NCBI RefSeq assembly: GCF_000801105.2
Contig: NC_079519.1
Location: 28,929,288 to 28,993,287, forward strand
Source: Raphanus sativus
Lineage: Eukaryota > Streptophyta > Magnoliopsida > Brassicales > Brassicaceae
Direction of reading: 5' to 3'
DNA length: 64,000 bases
Shown here: positions 19,635 to 31,700 of the stretch, in pieces
Layout of the letters: each line of letters opens with the position of its first letter
How positions within the stretch are numbered: position 1 is the stretch's first letter
Made by a program: the position numbers and the translations under genes
Notes under the pieces: generated by a model
What the model was told of the DNA's origin: nothing
The model's database searches: none
What the model saw: the letters and a program-made list of their open reading frames with translations, nothing else

Positions 19635-21109
19635 GGGAGAATTTGCCAAATGACTAAAATCTCAAGTGTAATTAAGTGAGTAACATTGATTTTGACATAA
19701 TTGAGTGAATAACATTTAACACCCAATTGGTCCGGTTATACCCTTTACTTCTACAAGTTACCGGTGACAATGATAAAGAGAGACGGTGACACCAACTTAT
19801 GTGGCCCATGATTTATGTGACCTTTTATAACTTACGAACGTAAAAAAATCACGTCACTTTAATTTTAACCCCATAAATAAACATTGAAAAAAGATGAATC
19901 CATGAATTGCACCAAAAAAAGATGAATGCATGAAGAAGTTAATGTTTATTAGATTGCATGGATACTACTAAATCTAGGTTATGCATGTACTATTCTATCT
20001 CACCCAAACTTTCACTGAAAACTATACATATAAAACAAACCACAACCGCTAAATAATATATCCAACCCCTACTTAGTAAATATAAACCCTAGTCAATAGA
20101 CTATAAACCCAAATATAATCTATAAATTGTTTTCTGATATTGAATCTAAATATGACTAGTAAACCCAAATAAAATAGAACGAAATAAATAACATAGTACA
20201 TATTTGTTCTATTCCATATAACAAAATAATATAAGAGATAAACTCTATCCCAACCCCTAAATAATATACTTTATTCCAACTTTTTATTAATCGTCAAATA
20301 GAATGAGACATGATAAGGTCACTAAACCCAAACCTCAAATCCCACATTCCAAATACTAAACCCTAAATCTTAATTACTAAACCCTAAACCCAAGTATAAA
20401 CCCTAAATCCAAATAAAATGGAACAAAATACATAGTATAGTACATATTGAGAAACAAAATAATACATTCTTTATTAATCGCCAAATGAAAAGATACATGG
20501 TAAAATATAGTAACAAAGTATTTCACATTTGAATAAAACATTCATAGTACATTTTGTTTTATATTTCTATTCCATATAAATAGAACAGAACACAATGTTA
20601 CAAAAACTGTTCATCTTCTCCAATCAACTAAAGCAGTACAACTACAGCTCCGAAATCAAAACTTACAATTGTTTAAGTATGATCTTTACTAACTGTTGAA
20701 TTTCGAAGTAAGAATTTATTCACAGAGATGTTACATTGTCGCCTTTCAGAGTTAGGAACCCGTGATCCTTTGTCTCCCATCTCCGACAGAGGCGTCACAA
20801 CCGGCTGCTACTCCACAAATGTCGCCGGTAATATACTCGGTGATTTCCGTGGCGGACAAAATGGAGAAGAAAGTATTAAGATTCCACAATTATTGTCATC
20901 TACAAGTTGTGTCAAAAAAAAAGACACGTTTACCTTTTAGAGTAAACAAAAAATGTTTTATATTTATTTATATTCTACAGGTTGCACCGGTTATACACAA
21001 GGACAAAGATGCATTATTACATAAAAGACATAAGGTATATTGGTATAATAGGGCAATTGGTCACTGAGCTAATTATAATTTTTTTGGACGTCGTAGAGTG
21101 CAATTTCCC
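19635..21109. mobile_element. Non-autonomous MULE with 9-bp target duplication
   Basis: A 1475-bp element starting GGGAGAATTTGCC and ending TGCAATTTCCC, with perfect 9-bp direct repeats tttataata at 19626-19634 and 21110-21118. Gene C's upstream region keeps the empty site (catactttataataaaat, about 33506). The interior has AAACCCTAAA-type telomere-like motifs (about 20040-20410) and a GC-richer stretch (about 20640-20935) that may be a captured host fragment. No transposase. Confidence 0.85.
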
Positions 21110-22238
21110 TTTATAATACAAGAATATCTTATATTTTTGTATGAATATCTTATATTCTTGTATGATTTAGGGTGTCTATTGGTTCAATATAAAGATCAAG
21201 TTTATATTAAGTTTTTGATTCTAACATCAAAAACAACACTGTGATTGATTAGTTTTGATAAATGAGTTAGAGTCCAAGTGTATTATTCAACCTATATGGT
21301 TTTCGTTTTTGAAACTATCTTTTTCCAAACAAAATTTGAATAATCCTACAGTGTCGTGTTAAATCTGTCAAAACGACACTATATAATACAAACTCAAAGC
21401 CTCTCAATAATTAATTTTTAAATGAGTTATTTGGTTTTGTAAATAGTCACTATGTCTAGTTTGGTATATAAAATTATTCTGAATTTACGAATCAAAATTA
21501 GGGGTCCGAGTGAGTATACATATCAATATTCTACTTGCTGAAAATTGGAATTAGTTGATTACTTGATATACACTAACTTGTAAATTATGATTTGTAATTA
21601 TTAGAGATATTATATCAACATCGAAAATTCTAAGGGACATTAACTATTGTATAAAGATTTATGACCAATCTAATAAACTTAGACATTTTTTACACATATT
21701 AAAAGACTCATTAAAATGCATTTATGTTTTCGTTAATATCACATATCTAACCAATAGTATTTTAGATAAATAGCTTTATTTATAAGATCAATACATTTTG
21801 CAATTAATTTTGAGTTGAAAGATTGTATAAATTGCATTGATATTGTAGAATGACACTACTTGTAAAACAAAAAAATGAGCTAAAATGATACTTAATATGA
21901 AACAGAGAGAGTATAATTTAAAAGCTGATTGTCCATGCTATCAAACCCATCAAACATGTATTTCATGATCGATATCCTTACGTATATTTAAAGGGGTTAA
22001 TTTAAGAAAAGATTTGTTAATTCAATAGATTCTAGAGTCGTGTCTACAATGTCTTGGGAAGATCCGTAGAGGCTTGAAGCAGCTTTAGAAAATGAGGCCT
22101 TTTTAATATATAAAATTAGATTCTAACATGTCATTCAAAAGTGTATATTTTTGTCTTAATTTTAAAAGATAATTATTTAGATGCAGTTACTAAATAGTTA
22201 TTACACTAATTATGTATCAATTTTTAGAAGGTGGTTAT

Positions 22239-22423
22239 CAGTGGCAGAAGGAGAGAAGGAAGTAGGGAGGCAGTTGCCCCTATGAAATATTGATTTTTTT
22301 ATTTCCATTGATTATCTAAAATCTCTATGGTTTTGATGGTCAAATTTTTTCTAATACCCCTTATATATTTAGGTTCAAATCTTGTATTGCCTCCGGCAAA
22401 ATCATTATCTGGCTCCACTACTG
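22239..22423. mobile_element. MITE with CAGTGG ends
   Basis: 185-bp segment with ends cagtggcag and ctccactactg, imperfect inverted repeats, and near-identical flanks aggtggttat / aggctggttat. The same family occurs at 30825-31036 in intron 2 of gene C. An 8-10-bp duplication suggests hAT or MULE relationship. Confidence 0.5.
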
Positions 22424-23549
22424 AGGCTGGTTATGATTATATAGATGAAATTATAAAGTAATTAGTTAAACTGAACATATATCAACATACCATGATTTTA
22501 ATTTAATACGACGATGAATAAATTTGATACATTTGGAGACTGGAGATATTGGTTTTCTTTGCTCTTTATCTGGAACCACCATTTTTTCCATAGATATTTT
22601 ATGGAAAGAAAATAGGATTGCTTGACTATAAATCTAGTGATTACAATCTTTTACTGGTTTTAATTAATTCGCCACAAATTTTAAGTTTGTTGGACATGTA
22701 TAAGTATTAACTAATTGAATGCAGAAAACATTATTCAGATTTTTTTTATAGAACACGCATAAAAAACCATTTTGATACAGAATATTTTTCACAATTTAGG
22801 GGCCTTAATGTACATATATTTGTATGGCAAATGCCTTTTTCAATATATATGAGGCACGGCTCTGCGTGTCTATTACATGTCTTGTTTATTTTGGTTTGGT
22901 TTTACCTAAAATTAGAGTGAAACATGATTTTTACCTATATATCACTACATTATATTTTCCAGTCATTATTTAGGATACACTTTATGTTTATCAAAATTTT
23001 AGATTTTAGGGTTTCTGAAAAGTCAGATTCTACTCTACTTTTGGAGAAGTATTATGAATCCCAGGTTTTGTTTATAGGTCATATTATGCACTCTTCGTCT
23101 TCTTTCTTTCTTCTTCTGCTTTGTTTGAACACATGTGCAATATTTGGATTTAGGGTTTCAAAGAAATATCATAGTTTTTTATTAAAATTGTTAGATTTGG
23201 AATTTATAATATGGTTATTCATATACAGTATTTTAAATACTGAAACTTGATTAATCTCATAGTTTCTAAGCACCGAAACACTTTAACTAAATATACCTGA
23301 AAGAATTTTAAATAAACAAAGTTTCCTTTAAAAAGGTAAAGTTATTACTTTTAATTCAACAATACATGTGCTTTCTTCAAAAAGAAAGAACAAAAAAGCA
23401 TGTGCCAATGTTTTAATTTTTGGGACAAGATTTGCGATCTGTATTAATTTATTTTCAATGGTGTTGAAATTTTGTAAAACTAATAATTTAAAACTAGCAC
23501 GATGTGTGATTGCAAGCTAATAGTCCACGTGATATGCTAAATAATATTC

Positions 23550-23803
23550 TTTCCGTTTCTGAATAAATGTCACTTTAGCATTTTTCACACTGATTAAGAA
23601 AGTGATAGAAATATATGTAAATTATTAATAACTACACTTTTGACTAATAATATTTGAGATAAATAAAATTATTTATAAAATTAATACAGGTTGCAACTAA
23701 ATTTCAGCTGAAAGTTAATATAATTTTCATTAAAATTTTAAAGTGACACTTTTGTGTAACAAGAAAAAATAATAGAATAACACTTATTATAAAACTGAGG
23801 GAG
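23550..23803. mobile_element. Stowaway-like MITE (ccgtttctgaataa family)
   Basis: Ends read tctttccgtttctgaataaatg and cacttattataaaactgagggag, an imperfect inverted pair. The internal sequence is shared with an element at about 34675-34970 and a decayed copy at about 21690-21912, so it is a dispersed family in this genome. Confidence 0.55.
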
Positions 23804-25559
23804 AATTTATTAATGTTTAATGTAATTTTAAACATAAAAAAACTATATTAAACATCTATGTGAAAAAATTATAGTGAAATAAATATATAATATAAGAAAC
23901 TGAAATATGACATTAAACATCTATCGTAATATTACATTTGATATAAAAACAAGAAAATTAGAAATGGAAAACTATATTAAACATCTATCTAAAAATGCAT
24001 AGTTTTTTTTTTCTTCAAAAGAAATATGTGTAAACATACAATATCTGTAGTTATATACGTTTTGCTATATGTTACTATCTATTAAAAATAAATATTAACT
24101 ATATGTACAATAATTTTAACGTAAAAAGTATGAAAACTCTCTATTATGCAAACCATAAATACAAAGCACTCATGTATTCATACAAACATTCAAAAATACA
24201 ACGTGAAAAAGAATTGATATATAGTTAACATTTGAAAATCAAAATGCATAAAATATAAATAGAAGAAATCATCAAATAGTGTCCACGTCTGAATACAAAT
24301 CTCAATTCCGTAAAAGGCACGTGGCATTACATTATAAAATAATAATAGGTAAATATGCAATAGAAGAAACAGAAATATTATATTAAATATATATTATAAT
24401 ACATTCAATACAAAAGCAAAAAATTAGAATAATTAAATATACAATATAAGAAAAAACAAATAATAAATACAAAAAAGAAATACTACATTAAACATTTCTA
24501 TAAAAATGTATAGGTTTACATTTTTAAGTAAATATACAATATAAGAAATAAAAATATTAAATTAAACATTTATCTGCAAAATATATAGTTTTACATTTTT
24601 ATTATTTTCAAATATTTTAGATGAAAAACTGCTTAAAAATGTTTTTGCAATGAAACAAGACTCATACTGACTCATATGACAAAACGAGCTATCGAAGGTG
24701 AATTAGTCACATGTACACATGTTGGTGAAAGAACATCACTCCCAAATATCATTTTATCTCTAATAGTCTTAGACTACTAATTCATACTTAATAAAAGACA
24801 ATTTCTAATAAGAGTATGAAATACAATGATCATAAACAAAAGCAACCTAAAAATGCAAAAAAAAATACAATTATTCAAAATCCTACGGTTATAGCGTTTG
24901 TAAGTGCGACAGAAATATAGAAAAAGACTGCATTTTGGATAAAAGTATATGTTTTCCAAACCAATAAGATGAAGAGATTGGCTAGAAAAAAAATATGAGA
25001 ATATTACCATGCACATGATTGTTTTCAATCTTTTTAGCTTATCACAAAAATAAGTAAAAATCATTATTCCTTAAGAACAAAAAGCAAAAAAAAACATATC
25101 GAGTTACAACCCTTTGGAATAATAGTAAGAAGTAATGAACAATAACTAAGAAATAATAGTAAGGAGTAATGAACAATAACTAAGTCCTAAAATCACTATC
25201 CCAATGTTAGTAACTGTAAAACACAACTAAATATATCATAAACAACTGCAACACAAAGAGCCAGTGACACAACCAAATCTATCATAAACAAACACATCCG
25301 AAATAAATACACCACGATTATTAGTTAGATGTGTCTTATTTGTCAAAAATAGTCGATGTGACATATCATTAGAAGGTAAATTAGAATAAACTTTGAAAAT
25401 TTATATTTTATAATTTGTAGTTTGATCTGTAAAATGATTAGATTTTATTTATATAAGTTTAAAATTTGTAAAACAAATAGACAAATTTAACCTGATAAAA
25501 ATTAATTTATTTTTAGATAGAAATGAAAATATTTTAAATATATTTAAATTATTTGTATA

Positions 25560-25594
25560 TTATCGTCTCACCCCTAGAGGGGGTGTAATCCTAG
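25560..25594 (+). mobile_element. Helitron 3' terminus
   Basis: The sequence CACCCCTAGAGGGGGTG (a hairpin) followed by TAATCCTAG and a host T at 25595 is a Helitron 3' end. The matching 5' end could not be fixed; TCTCTATTATG near 24136 is only a guess. The body would be part of the AT-rich region to the left. Confidence 0.45.
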
Positions 25595-25771
25595 TTACAT
25601 AGAGAATGATGATTTTGCTTTGTGATAGGGCCATCCAAAGTTCCACAATTGCTTTATTCCCAAGATTATGATATTCTTTTAGCTAAACAGTTTTTTTCTT
25701 TTTTACTATATTACGAAAATAATTGAGTTCTAGAACGTCTTTCGCAAGAAAGAAAATTAAAAGACCTTCCG

Positions 25772-27876
25772 TTAATAGGAATATAAAGCGAAATCTTGAT
25801 AAGCTTGAGAAACCAAGTGATGATCTTCCCATTCGTCTCTGTATGTCTCTGGTTTTGCTCTCTTCCTCACACCAGTCGTTAAATACATCACTTTCCTCCA
25901 CTCCTCTGTTCCTGGGCATCCGCATTGCGTAGCCAACCAATCATCGTACTCAAACTGTTAAACAAGAACCAAAATAGTAGTTAATGTGTGTTCTGTTTAG
26001 TTCCAGAGAAGGATTATAAGGTCAAAAGAGATTTCTAAGTTAAAGTGACATGCTTACTTGGGCAATGCCCATACGGTGAGTATAACGCTTTGGAATCCCT
26101 TGAGCTTCAAGTGTTGCATAGAAGGATTTGATATCTTTCATCATATCTTCTTTAGATGGAAGCATAATCCGACCCGACAAAACACCCGCGATCCACTTGC
26201 TTTGCAGCTCAAACAAAGGAAACGGCACAACCTGAAAATTCAATTTCTTACGGATGATTGAGAACATGGAAAAATAATGTGTTTAACGACTATTTACCTT
26301 CCATGGTATCCCGATGAAGGAGAGATACGGTGCTAATGCTGGGGGGAAGACATCTTTGTACAATGGACCGACACGGTTATCATCTACGGTAACACTTCCA
26401 TTGGTTTCAAGAAACGGGAAGTGATACTTATACCCAGTGCAATGCATAATAACATCAACCAAAATCGTTTGCCCGTTTTGAAAAACCACAGAACCATCCT
26501 CATCTACACGCTCAATCTGCGTGAGATTCAAGAAAACGTTATTTCTCTTGATCAAACGAACTGTGGTAAGTAGTACTAGTTATGAGTTAAACCAACCATC
26601 GAATGCATCCACAGGTTGCTGTAACCGGGCTGTTTGATAAAGGTGTCCGCTGCATTTGACCTACAAGCCACATGAACCTCTTTGGCATGTCCAGCAATGT
26701 CTCTACTTATATCAACAGCACTTGCAGAGTTCCCAATAAGCACAACAACCTATATAATAACCAAATGCATCACAAGCTTCCACATGAGTTATGGCATTAC
26801 ATGATCATTCACTGTGTCATTATTATGATCATTCTGAAATGAGTACCTGGTCTTTAAAAGGTTCAGGGATACGATAGTTATGGCTATGCATCTCCTTCCC
26901 TGGCCAAGAACGTATCCCTGAAACAAGTAACACACCACCAAGCTATATACAAATCATAACATTTCGGATTTGGATATAATTTAAAGCCATATGTAAAGCT
27001 CATTTTAGAACCGAACACTTTTTTAAAAGGGGTGCAACACGAGGATTTCCCGGAAGGTCACCCGTCCTAGTACTACTCTCGCCTGAACACACTTAACTGC
27101 AGAGTTCTGATGGAATCCGGTGCATTAGTGCTGGTATGATCATGTATGATCGCACCTAATTTGGGTACTAATTTGGATCTTATTCGTACAATTTTTTGGG
27201 TTCAAGAAGAGAACCATAGGTTAAATAGTTCAATCACCACTTATCAGTTATCACTGAAGCTTATGTTTCACACTCTTCCCTAAAACGTTTCCAGACAAAA
27301 CACACACTTTCACTTCCAACGCTCCTTACCAGGAATCTCAGCGAGACGAGGCTCAATGTAATGCCCATTACAAACAACAACAGCATCGTAAACCTCATCG
27401 CGACGAACCCTCTTCTCCTTCTCCGTAGACTCAACCCTCCACTTCCCGTTCCCACCCTCCGCCGCCGGAGCCACCCTCTCAACCGCCGTCTCGAACCGTA
27501 TCACCTCCTCGATCGCGAACTCCTTCGCGAACTCTCGCAGGTACGCAAGAACCTCTGCGTGGCTCGGAAACCTCCTCGGATCGCCAGACCGCACCACGAA
27601 CGGGAAGTCTCTGTACCCCATGCACTCCCGGGGGAGGTTGGTCCGGAGAGTGGCGTAGACGCTCGAGTGAACGACGGGCCGGGTCGGGTCAACGCTCAGC
27701 GGATCCGGCTCCACGTGATCGGTGTATATCCATGTTCCTCCGACCTGTTTCTGCCTCTCGAAGACGACGACGGAGTGGCCTTCCCGGCGAAGCTCCCTCG
27801 CCGCGACTAGACCGGCGGCTCCGGCTCCGATGACGGCCACGTGGTGAGATCTGAGTGGTGATAAGGAAGGTGTCAT
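25772..27876 (-). CDS. FMO GS-OX-like: Flavin-containing monooxygenase, GS-OX-like (gene D), diverged paralogue
   Basis: Six exons: 27330-27876, 26847-26917, 26597-26749, 26298-26516, 26058-26231, 25772-25954; GT/AG borders and phases fit, giving 448 aa. Motifs: GAGAAG (17-22) for FAD, FMO identifying motif WPGKEMHSHNY (187-197), nucleotide-binding GNSASA (212-217, second Gly replaced by Ala), CTGY (283-286). Exons 4 and 5 of genes A and C are one 219-bp exon here (83+136 bp), so an intron was gained or lost. The N-terminus and the C-terminal FEYDDWLATQCGC resemble the Arabidopsis At1g12200-type GS-OX-like group, recalled not searched. Exon 1 is far GC-richer than its surroundings. Start set at ATG 27876; an in-frame ATG at 27990 would add 38 residues unlike the family. 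Intron 1 contains a 5S rRNA-like sequence. Substrate unknown. Confidence 0.9.
27028..27156 (-). pseudogene. 5S rRNA-like sequence inside intron 1 of FMO gene D
   Basis: The minus strand follows plant 5S rRNA from end to end. It begins GGTGCGATCATAC and continues CCAGCACTAATGCACCGG, CATCAGAACTCTGCAGTTAAG, GGCGAGAGTAGTACTAGGA, GGGTGACC and CTCGTGTTGCACCCCT. Differences from the usual 120-nt gene: about 10 bp duplicated near the 5' end (ATGATCATAC), one base lost, and scattered C-to-T-like changes, total 129 bp. It ends near TTTTAAAA, a weak pol III stop. It is in the same orientation as the host gene, so it is transcribed into the pre-mRNA. Likely an inserted 5S copy; expression as rRNA is doubtful. 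Confidence 0.85.
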
Positions 27877-28786
27877 TGTGAGTTTAGGAGATTCGTTGAG
27901 AGACGGGAGAATAATATTAAACGCAGCGTTGTCGGTGTTAAGTATGTGTGGCCCCACAAAGTCCTGAACCACAGTTGTACTTTTCAACACAAAATCTTCA
28001 GAAGTTGCTTAAACGCAGCGTTTTGTGTAGTATAATCAAAGATGAACTAAACCATTTAGTAATTAGTATAACGAAAAATGTCTAAACCGTCACGTGGACC
28101 AAGATATTCTATTTAATCACTTTTATCGCGTATAAGCCAGCAACTCTTTCATGGTTGAAACACAGTGAGATATTCCCTCAACAAGGTTACTCTAATCAAA
28201 CTAAAGAATAAAAGTGGGGAAGAATGGTGTTAATTAATTTCGTACTTTTGTTAGCTCTAGTGTTGTTCTGGCGTGAGCCGTGGGGGGTTCTTTATGTTCT
28301 CTCCTTTTAGGCTGATAGTTTTTGTGTAGTATTTGGAATAGTCCATATCTGTATATGGTGTTGTACTAACAAAATCATCTGGAGTATGAATGATAAACAA
28401 ACAAACAAAAAAAGGCCAACAACTCCGCCGTTTAGTAGATGCGGGACGTGGGTATTTTTCTCTGTATATGTAATATGCATCAATAAACAAATAACAGATC
28501 CTTTCTGCCTTCCATATGTTGTGAACTTTGGAAGCAGTGATTGCGGTCTGTACCAAATCCTCCATGTGCTTGCATAGCAAACGATCTAGTTATAATAACT
28601 TATTTCATCAAAGCTTAAACCTTCCTCCTCATTTTCTTAGATAAAATAAAACCTATGACAATTTGAAAAGTAGTAGCGATTGTATGACAAGCAACCCTTA
28701 CATTCATCTTTATTAAAACGAACATTTTTAAAAATAATACAAGTAGACCCTTAAAAACAAGTAGACACCATTGTGGGATATCATCT
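27877..28786. other. Spacer between FMO genes D and C
   Basis: Holds the promoter of gene D (no clear TATA box found) and the 3' end of gene C. No further gene supported; short frames at 28257-28580 overlap on both strands and match nothing I know. Confidence 0.45.
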
Positions 28787-31700
28787 TCATGATTCGGGGA
28801 AATAAGAAGGAAGACTACTAATCAACTTCTTACTAGCAAAGTCCTCGTACGCTTCTTTTATGAGATCGTCGTCGTTCCATTCATCGCGGTAGTTTTCAGG
28901 TTTAGAGACAAGTCTCCCGTAGCCATTGTCAACTTGCTTTTTTCTCCAAGGTTCAACAAGCTGGCAACCACATTCTTCTGCGATCCAGTCGAGGTACTTA
29001 GACTGCAAGAGAAAATTCACTGATTTAATGATGCTCTTGTTACGCTACCAGTAACACCAAAGTTCATTCGTAAATTATAAATTCAAAATTTCAAAGCCAC
29101 ACACAATGATAATCTTTTTATACTTCGCAACACAAATATTTTATGATAAACTAGAATTTCTTCTACCACTCGAAAACAATTGAAATGTAAATGCAAAATA
29201 TTCCCACTTTCATATTATATATTTTAATGGTTTTTCCATGTATATTCAAAACGATTAAACGTTTTATTTTTGCCCTTGATCAGTGTACTACTTTTATATT
29301 TAATGAGATAAAAATAGGAAAAATTAAAAATTCTGACAAACATATAAATTAAAAATATAAAAAGACACTTTAAATAAAATAAATTTCAAAATGTAGAACG
29401 ACGACTAATATAAACGGAAGGAGAGTATTAAATAATGTTTAAAAGTACGAAGATCTATATATTTATACACGTCATCATCGGAAACAGAGCTTACCTGAAT
29501 TTTACCCAATTTATGTGTATGTCTCTTGGGAATACCTAACGCTTCAAGCATGGTATACGATGCAGTAAGATCTTCCATCATCATTTCTGGTGAAGGAAGT
29601 GTAACTCGTCCAGACAAAACCGCAGCTACCCATTTGCTTTGGATTTCAAACATAACGAATTGTATGGCCTGATCATAAAGTCATATATCAAAATTAGAAG
29701 TGAGAGACTTAAAACCAATAAAGGAATTTCGATTCAGACTAACCATCCCTGGTAAACCAACAAAAGAAAGCCCTGGGGCAAGCGCTGGTGGAAAGACATG
29801 TTTGTATAAAGGCTCAACGCGGTTATCATCAATGCTCATATAGCCATTGGTTTCAAGAAACGGAAACTTATACTTGTACCTGGACAGTAAACCAAGACAT
29901 AAGAAATATAATGAACACAGTTTACATATGACGACATCTCGCTATATAGAAGCATAAAATATTGAAAATGGTTTAAGAAAATACCCGGTGCAATACACAA
30001 CGGTATCTGCATGAACTGCCTTCCCATTTTTGAAAATAATTGAGCCATCCTCACATGCAGTCTCTATCTACGAGGAATATGTAAAACTTTCATTATGTAG
30101 TTGGTTTTGAGATGAATTATGAGATGAATGTTTTTGAACTTATTATAATCCAAAATAAAGTTGTAAGCTTTACCTCAGAATGAATCCATAGATTGTTTGT
30201 GGGCACGGAAAGCTTCTCATACGTATCGGCTTCCCTCCCTCTAGACGCAATGTGGACTTCTTTGGCGACCTTAGCTACGTCTCTACTAATATCAGCACCG
30301 CTCGCAAAATTACCGATGACCACCACCACCTATACCAAAAACATCAACACAAAAAGTGCATATCATTAACTTGTTTGGTAGAGAATTTTGTAGATCATAA
30401 GTACTGGTCTACAATATGAGTATAGGTAAAAATAGACGTTACTAAATTCACATAGCCATAAGAATATACTTTATTATGCTTTCCATAAGATTATATTTTA
30501 TTACTTCCGTAAAGAACATCGTGACACTTTTTGCTTTCTTTGTTGTTGCCACTTTAAGTAAATTGACGGATATCAATATCTCTTATGTTTGAAAGCAATG
30601 TATGAGGATATGTGTTAACTAACCAAAAAGAAAAGAGTGGGTTGTAATAACTTTCATCCAAAGTTATTTTGGGAATATGTCATTATCACAGCATCTCTAT
30701 CACCATAAATTTTCAACATAATATTATATTAATTTTAAATTTCGCCAATATTAATATTTATTATCTAAACCATTTTAGCTTCAGTTAACTAATAAGCACC
30801 AAATGATATAAAAATATCATAACCATTGGCAGAGGTAGAGCAAGAATTTGTATGGGTCACAATTAAATTATTATAGATAAAAAGAGATGAGCATTAGACT
30901 TGAACTCAAAACATAGGGGTCAAAAAAATTAACCATCAAACCACAACAATTACATAGAAGCTAAGCCTAAAATTTATAATTTATATATTTCATAGGGGTC
31001 AACTGACCCCCTCACACCTAAGTGGCTCCACCACTGATCATAACCCATAAATCCACAAATTAATTTTATTCTTCTATATTTGGTAATTATCATTTTGATA
31101 ACCATTTTAGGTTTTTAGTATTTTGTAACATCCTCTCCATATTATTCTTTGTACAGTGATATAAACTTCTTGTTTAGCATAAATTTTGTATTTTTATTTT
31201 CAAAATAATCACCTAAATTAGTATTTTATTTTATTTAAGAATGTGATCATACTTGTTGATCTCAGTTTATATCTAGTTTATGTAGCTATAAGAAAATCAA
31301 TTGGATTTTTTTTTGTAACTAAATTTAATGGTAAGTTTTTTAAATATTAATTATAAATTGAAACGTTTTTGTCATTAAGGAAATAGGTTGCTTTAAAAAA
31401 TGGCTTGTGTAATTTTTGGTTTTAGTATAACACTGTTTTTAATATTTTCTGTAAGAAGCTAATTTTATATATATATTAGGAATTTTAAGACAAGAAATAA
31501 GGGCCATATATTTTGTGCATACCTCATTTTTGAATGGACCAGGAACTCTGTAGTTGTGGCTATGGATCTGCTTTCCTGGCCATGATTTTATCCCTATATA
31601 TACATATTATATAGACAGTGCACAAATGATTAAAGTCTTCAGTAGGGAATGTATGTAAACAATTGTAATTAAAGATCCGTTAATGGGGTTAAGAAAAATA

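Larger units (their letters stand above)
21119..25559. other. AT-rich intergenic region with small MITEs
   Basis: No supported gene in 4.4 kb; the longest frames are low-complexity Phe/Ile/Leu-rich readings. A MITE lies at 22239-22423 and Stowaway-like elements at about 21690-21912 (decayed) and 23550-23803. A 31-bp tandem duplication (agtaaggagtaatgaac core) sits at about 25120-25185. Confidence 0.45.

Noticed and set aside
20040..20410. Interstitial telomere (AAACCCT motifs)
   Set aside because: Motifs are scattered and degenerate and lie inside a MULE with its own target duplication; no telomeric array.
27028..27156. A functional 5S rRNA gene
   Set aside because: It has a 10-bp internal duplication, several substitutions in conserved parts, lies singly in an intron, and has only a weak T-run terminator.
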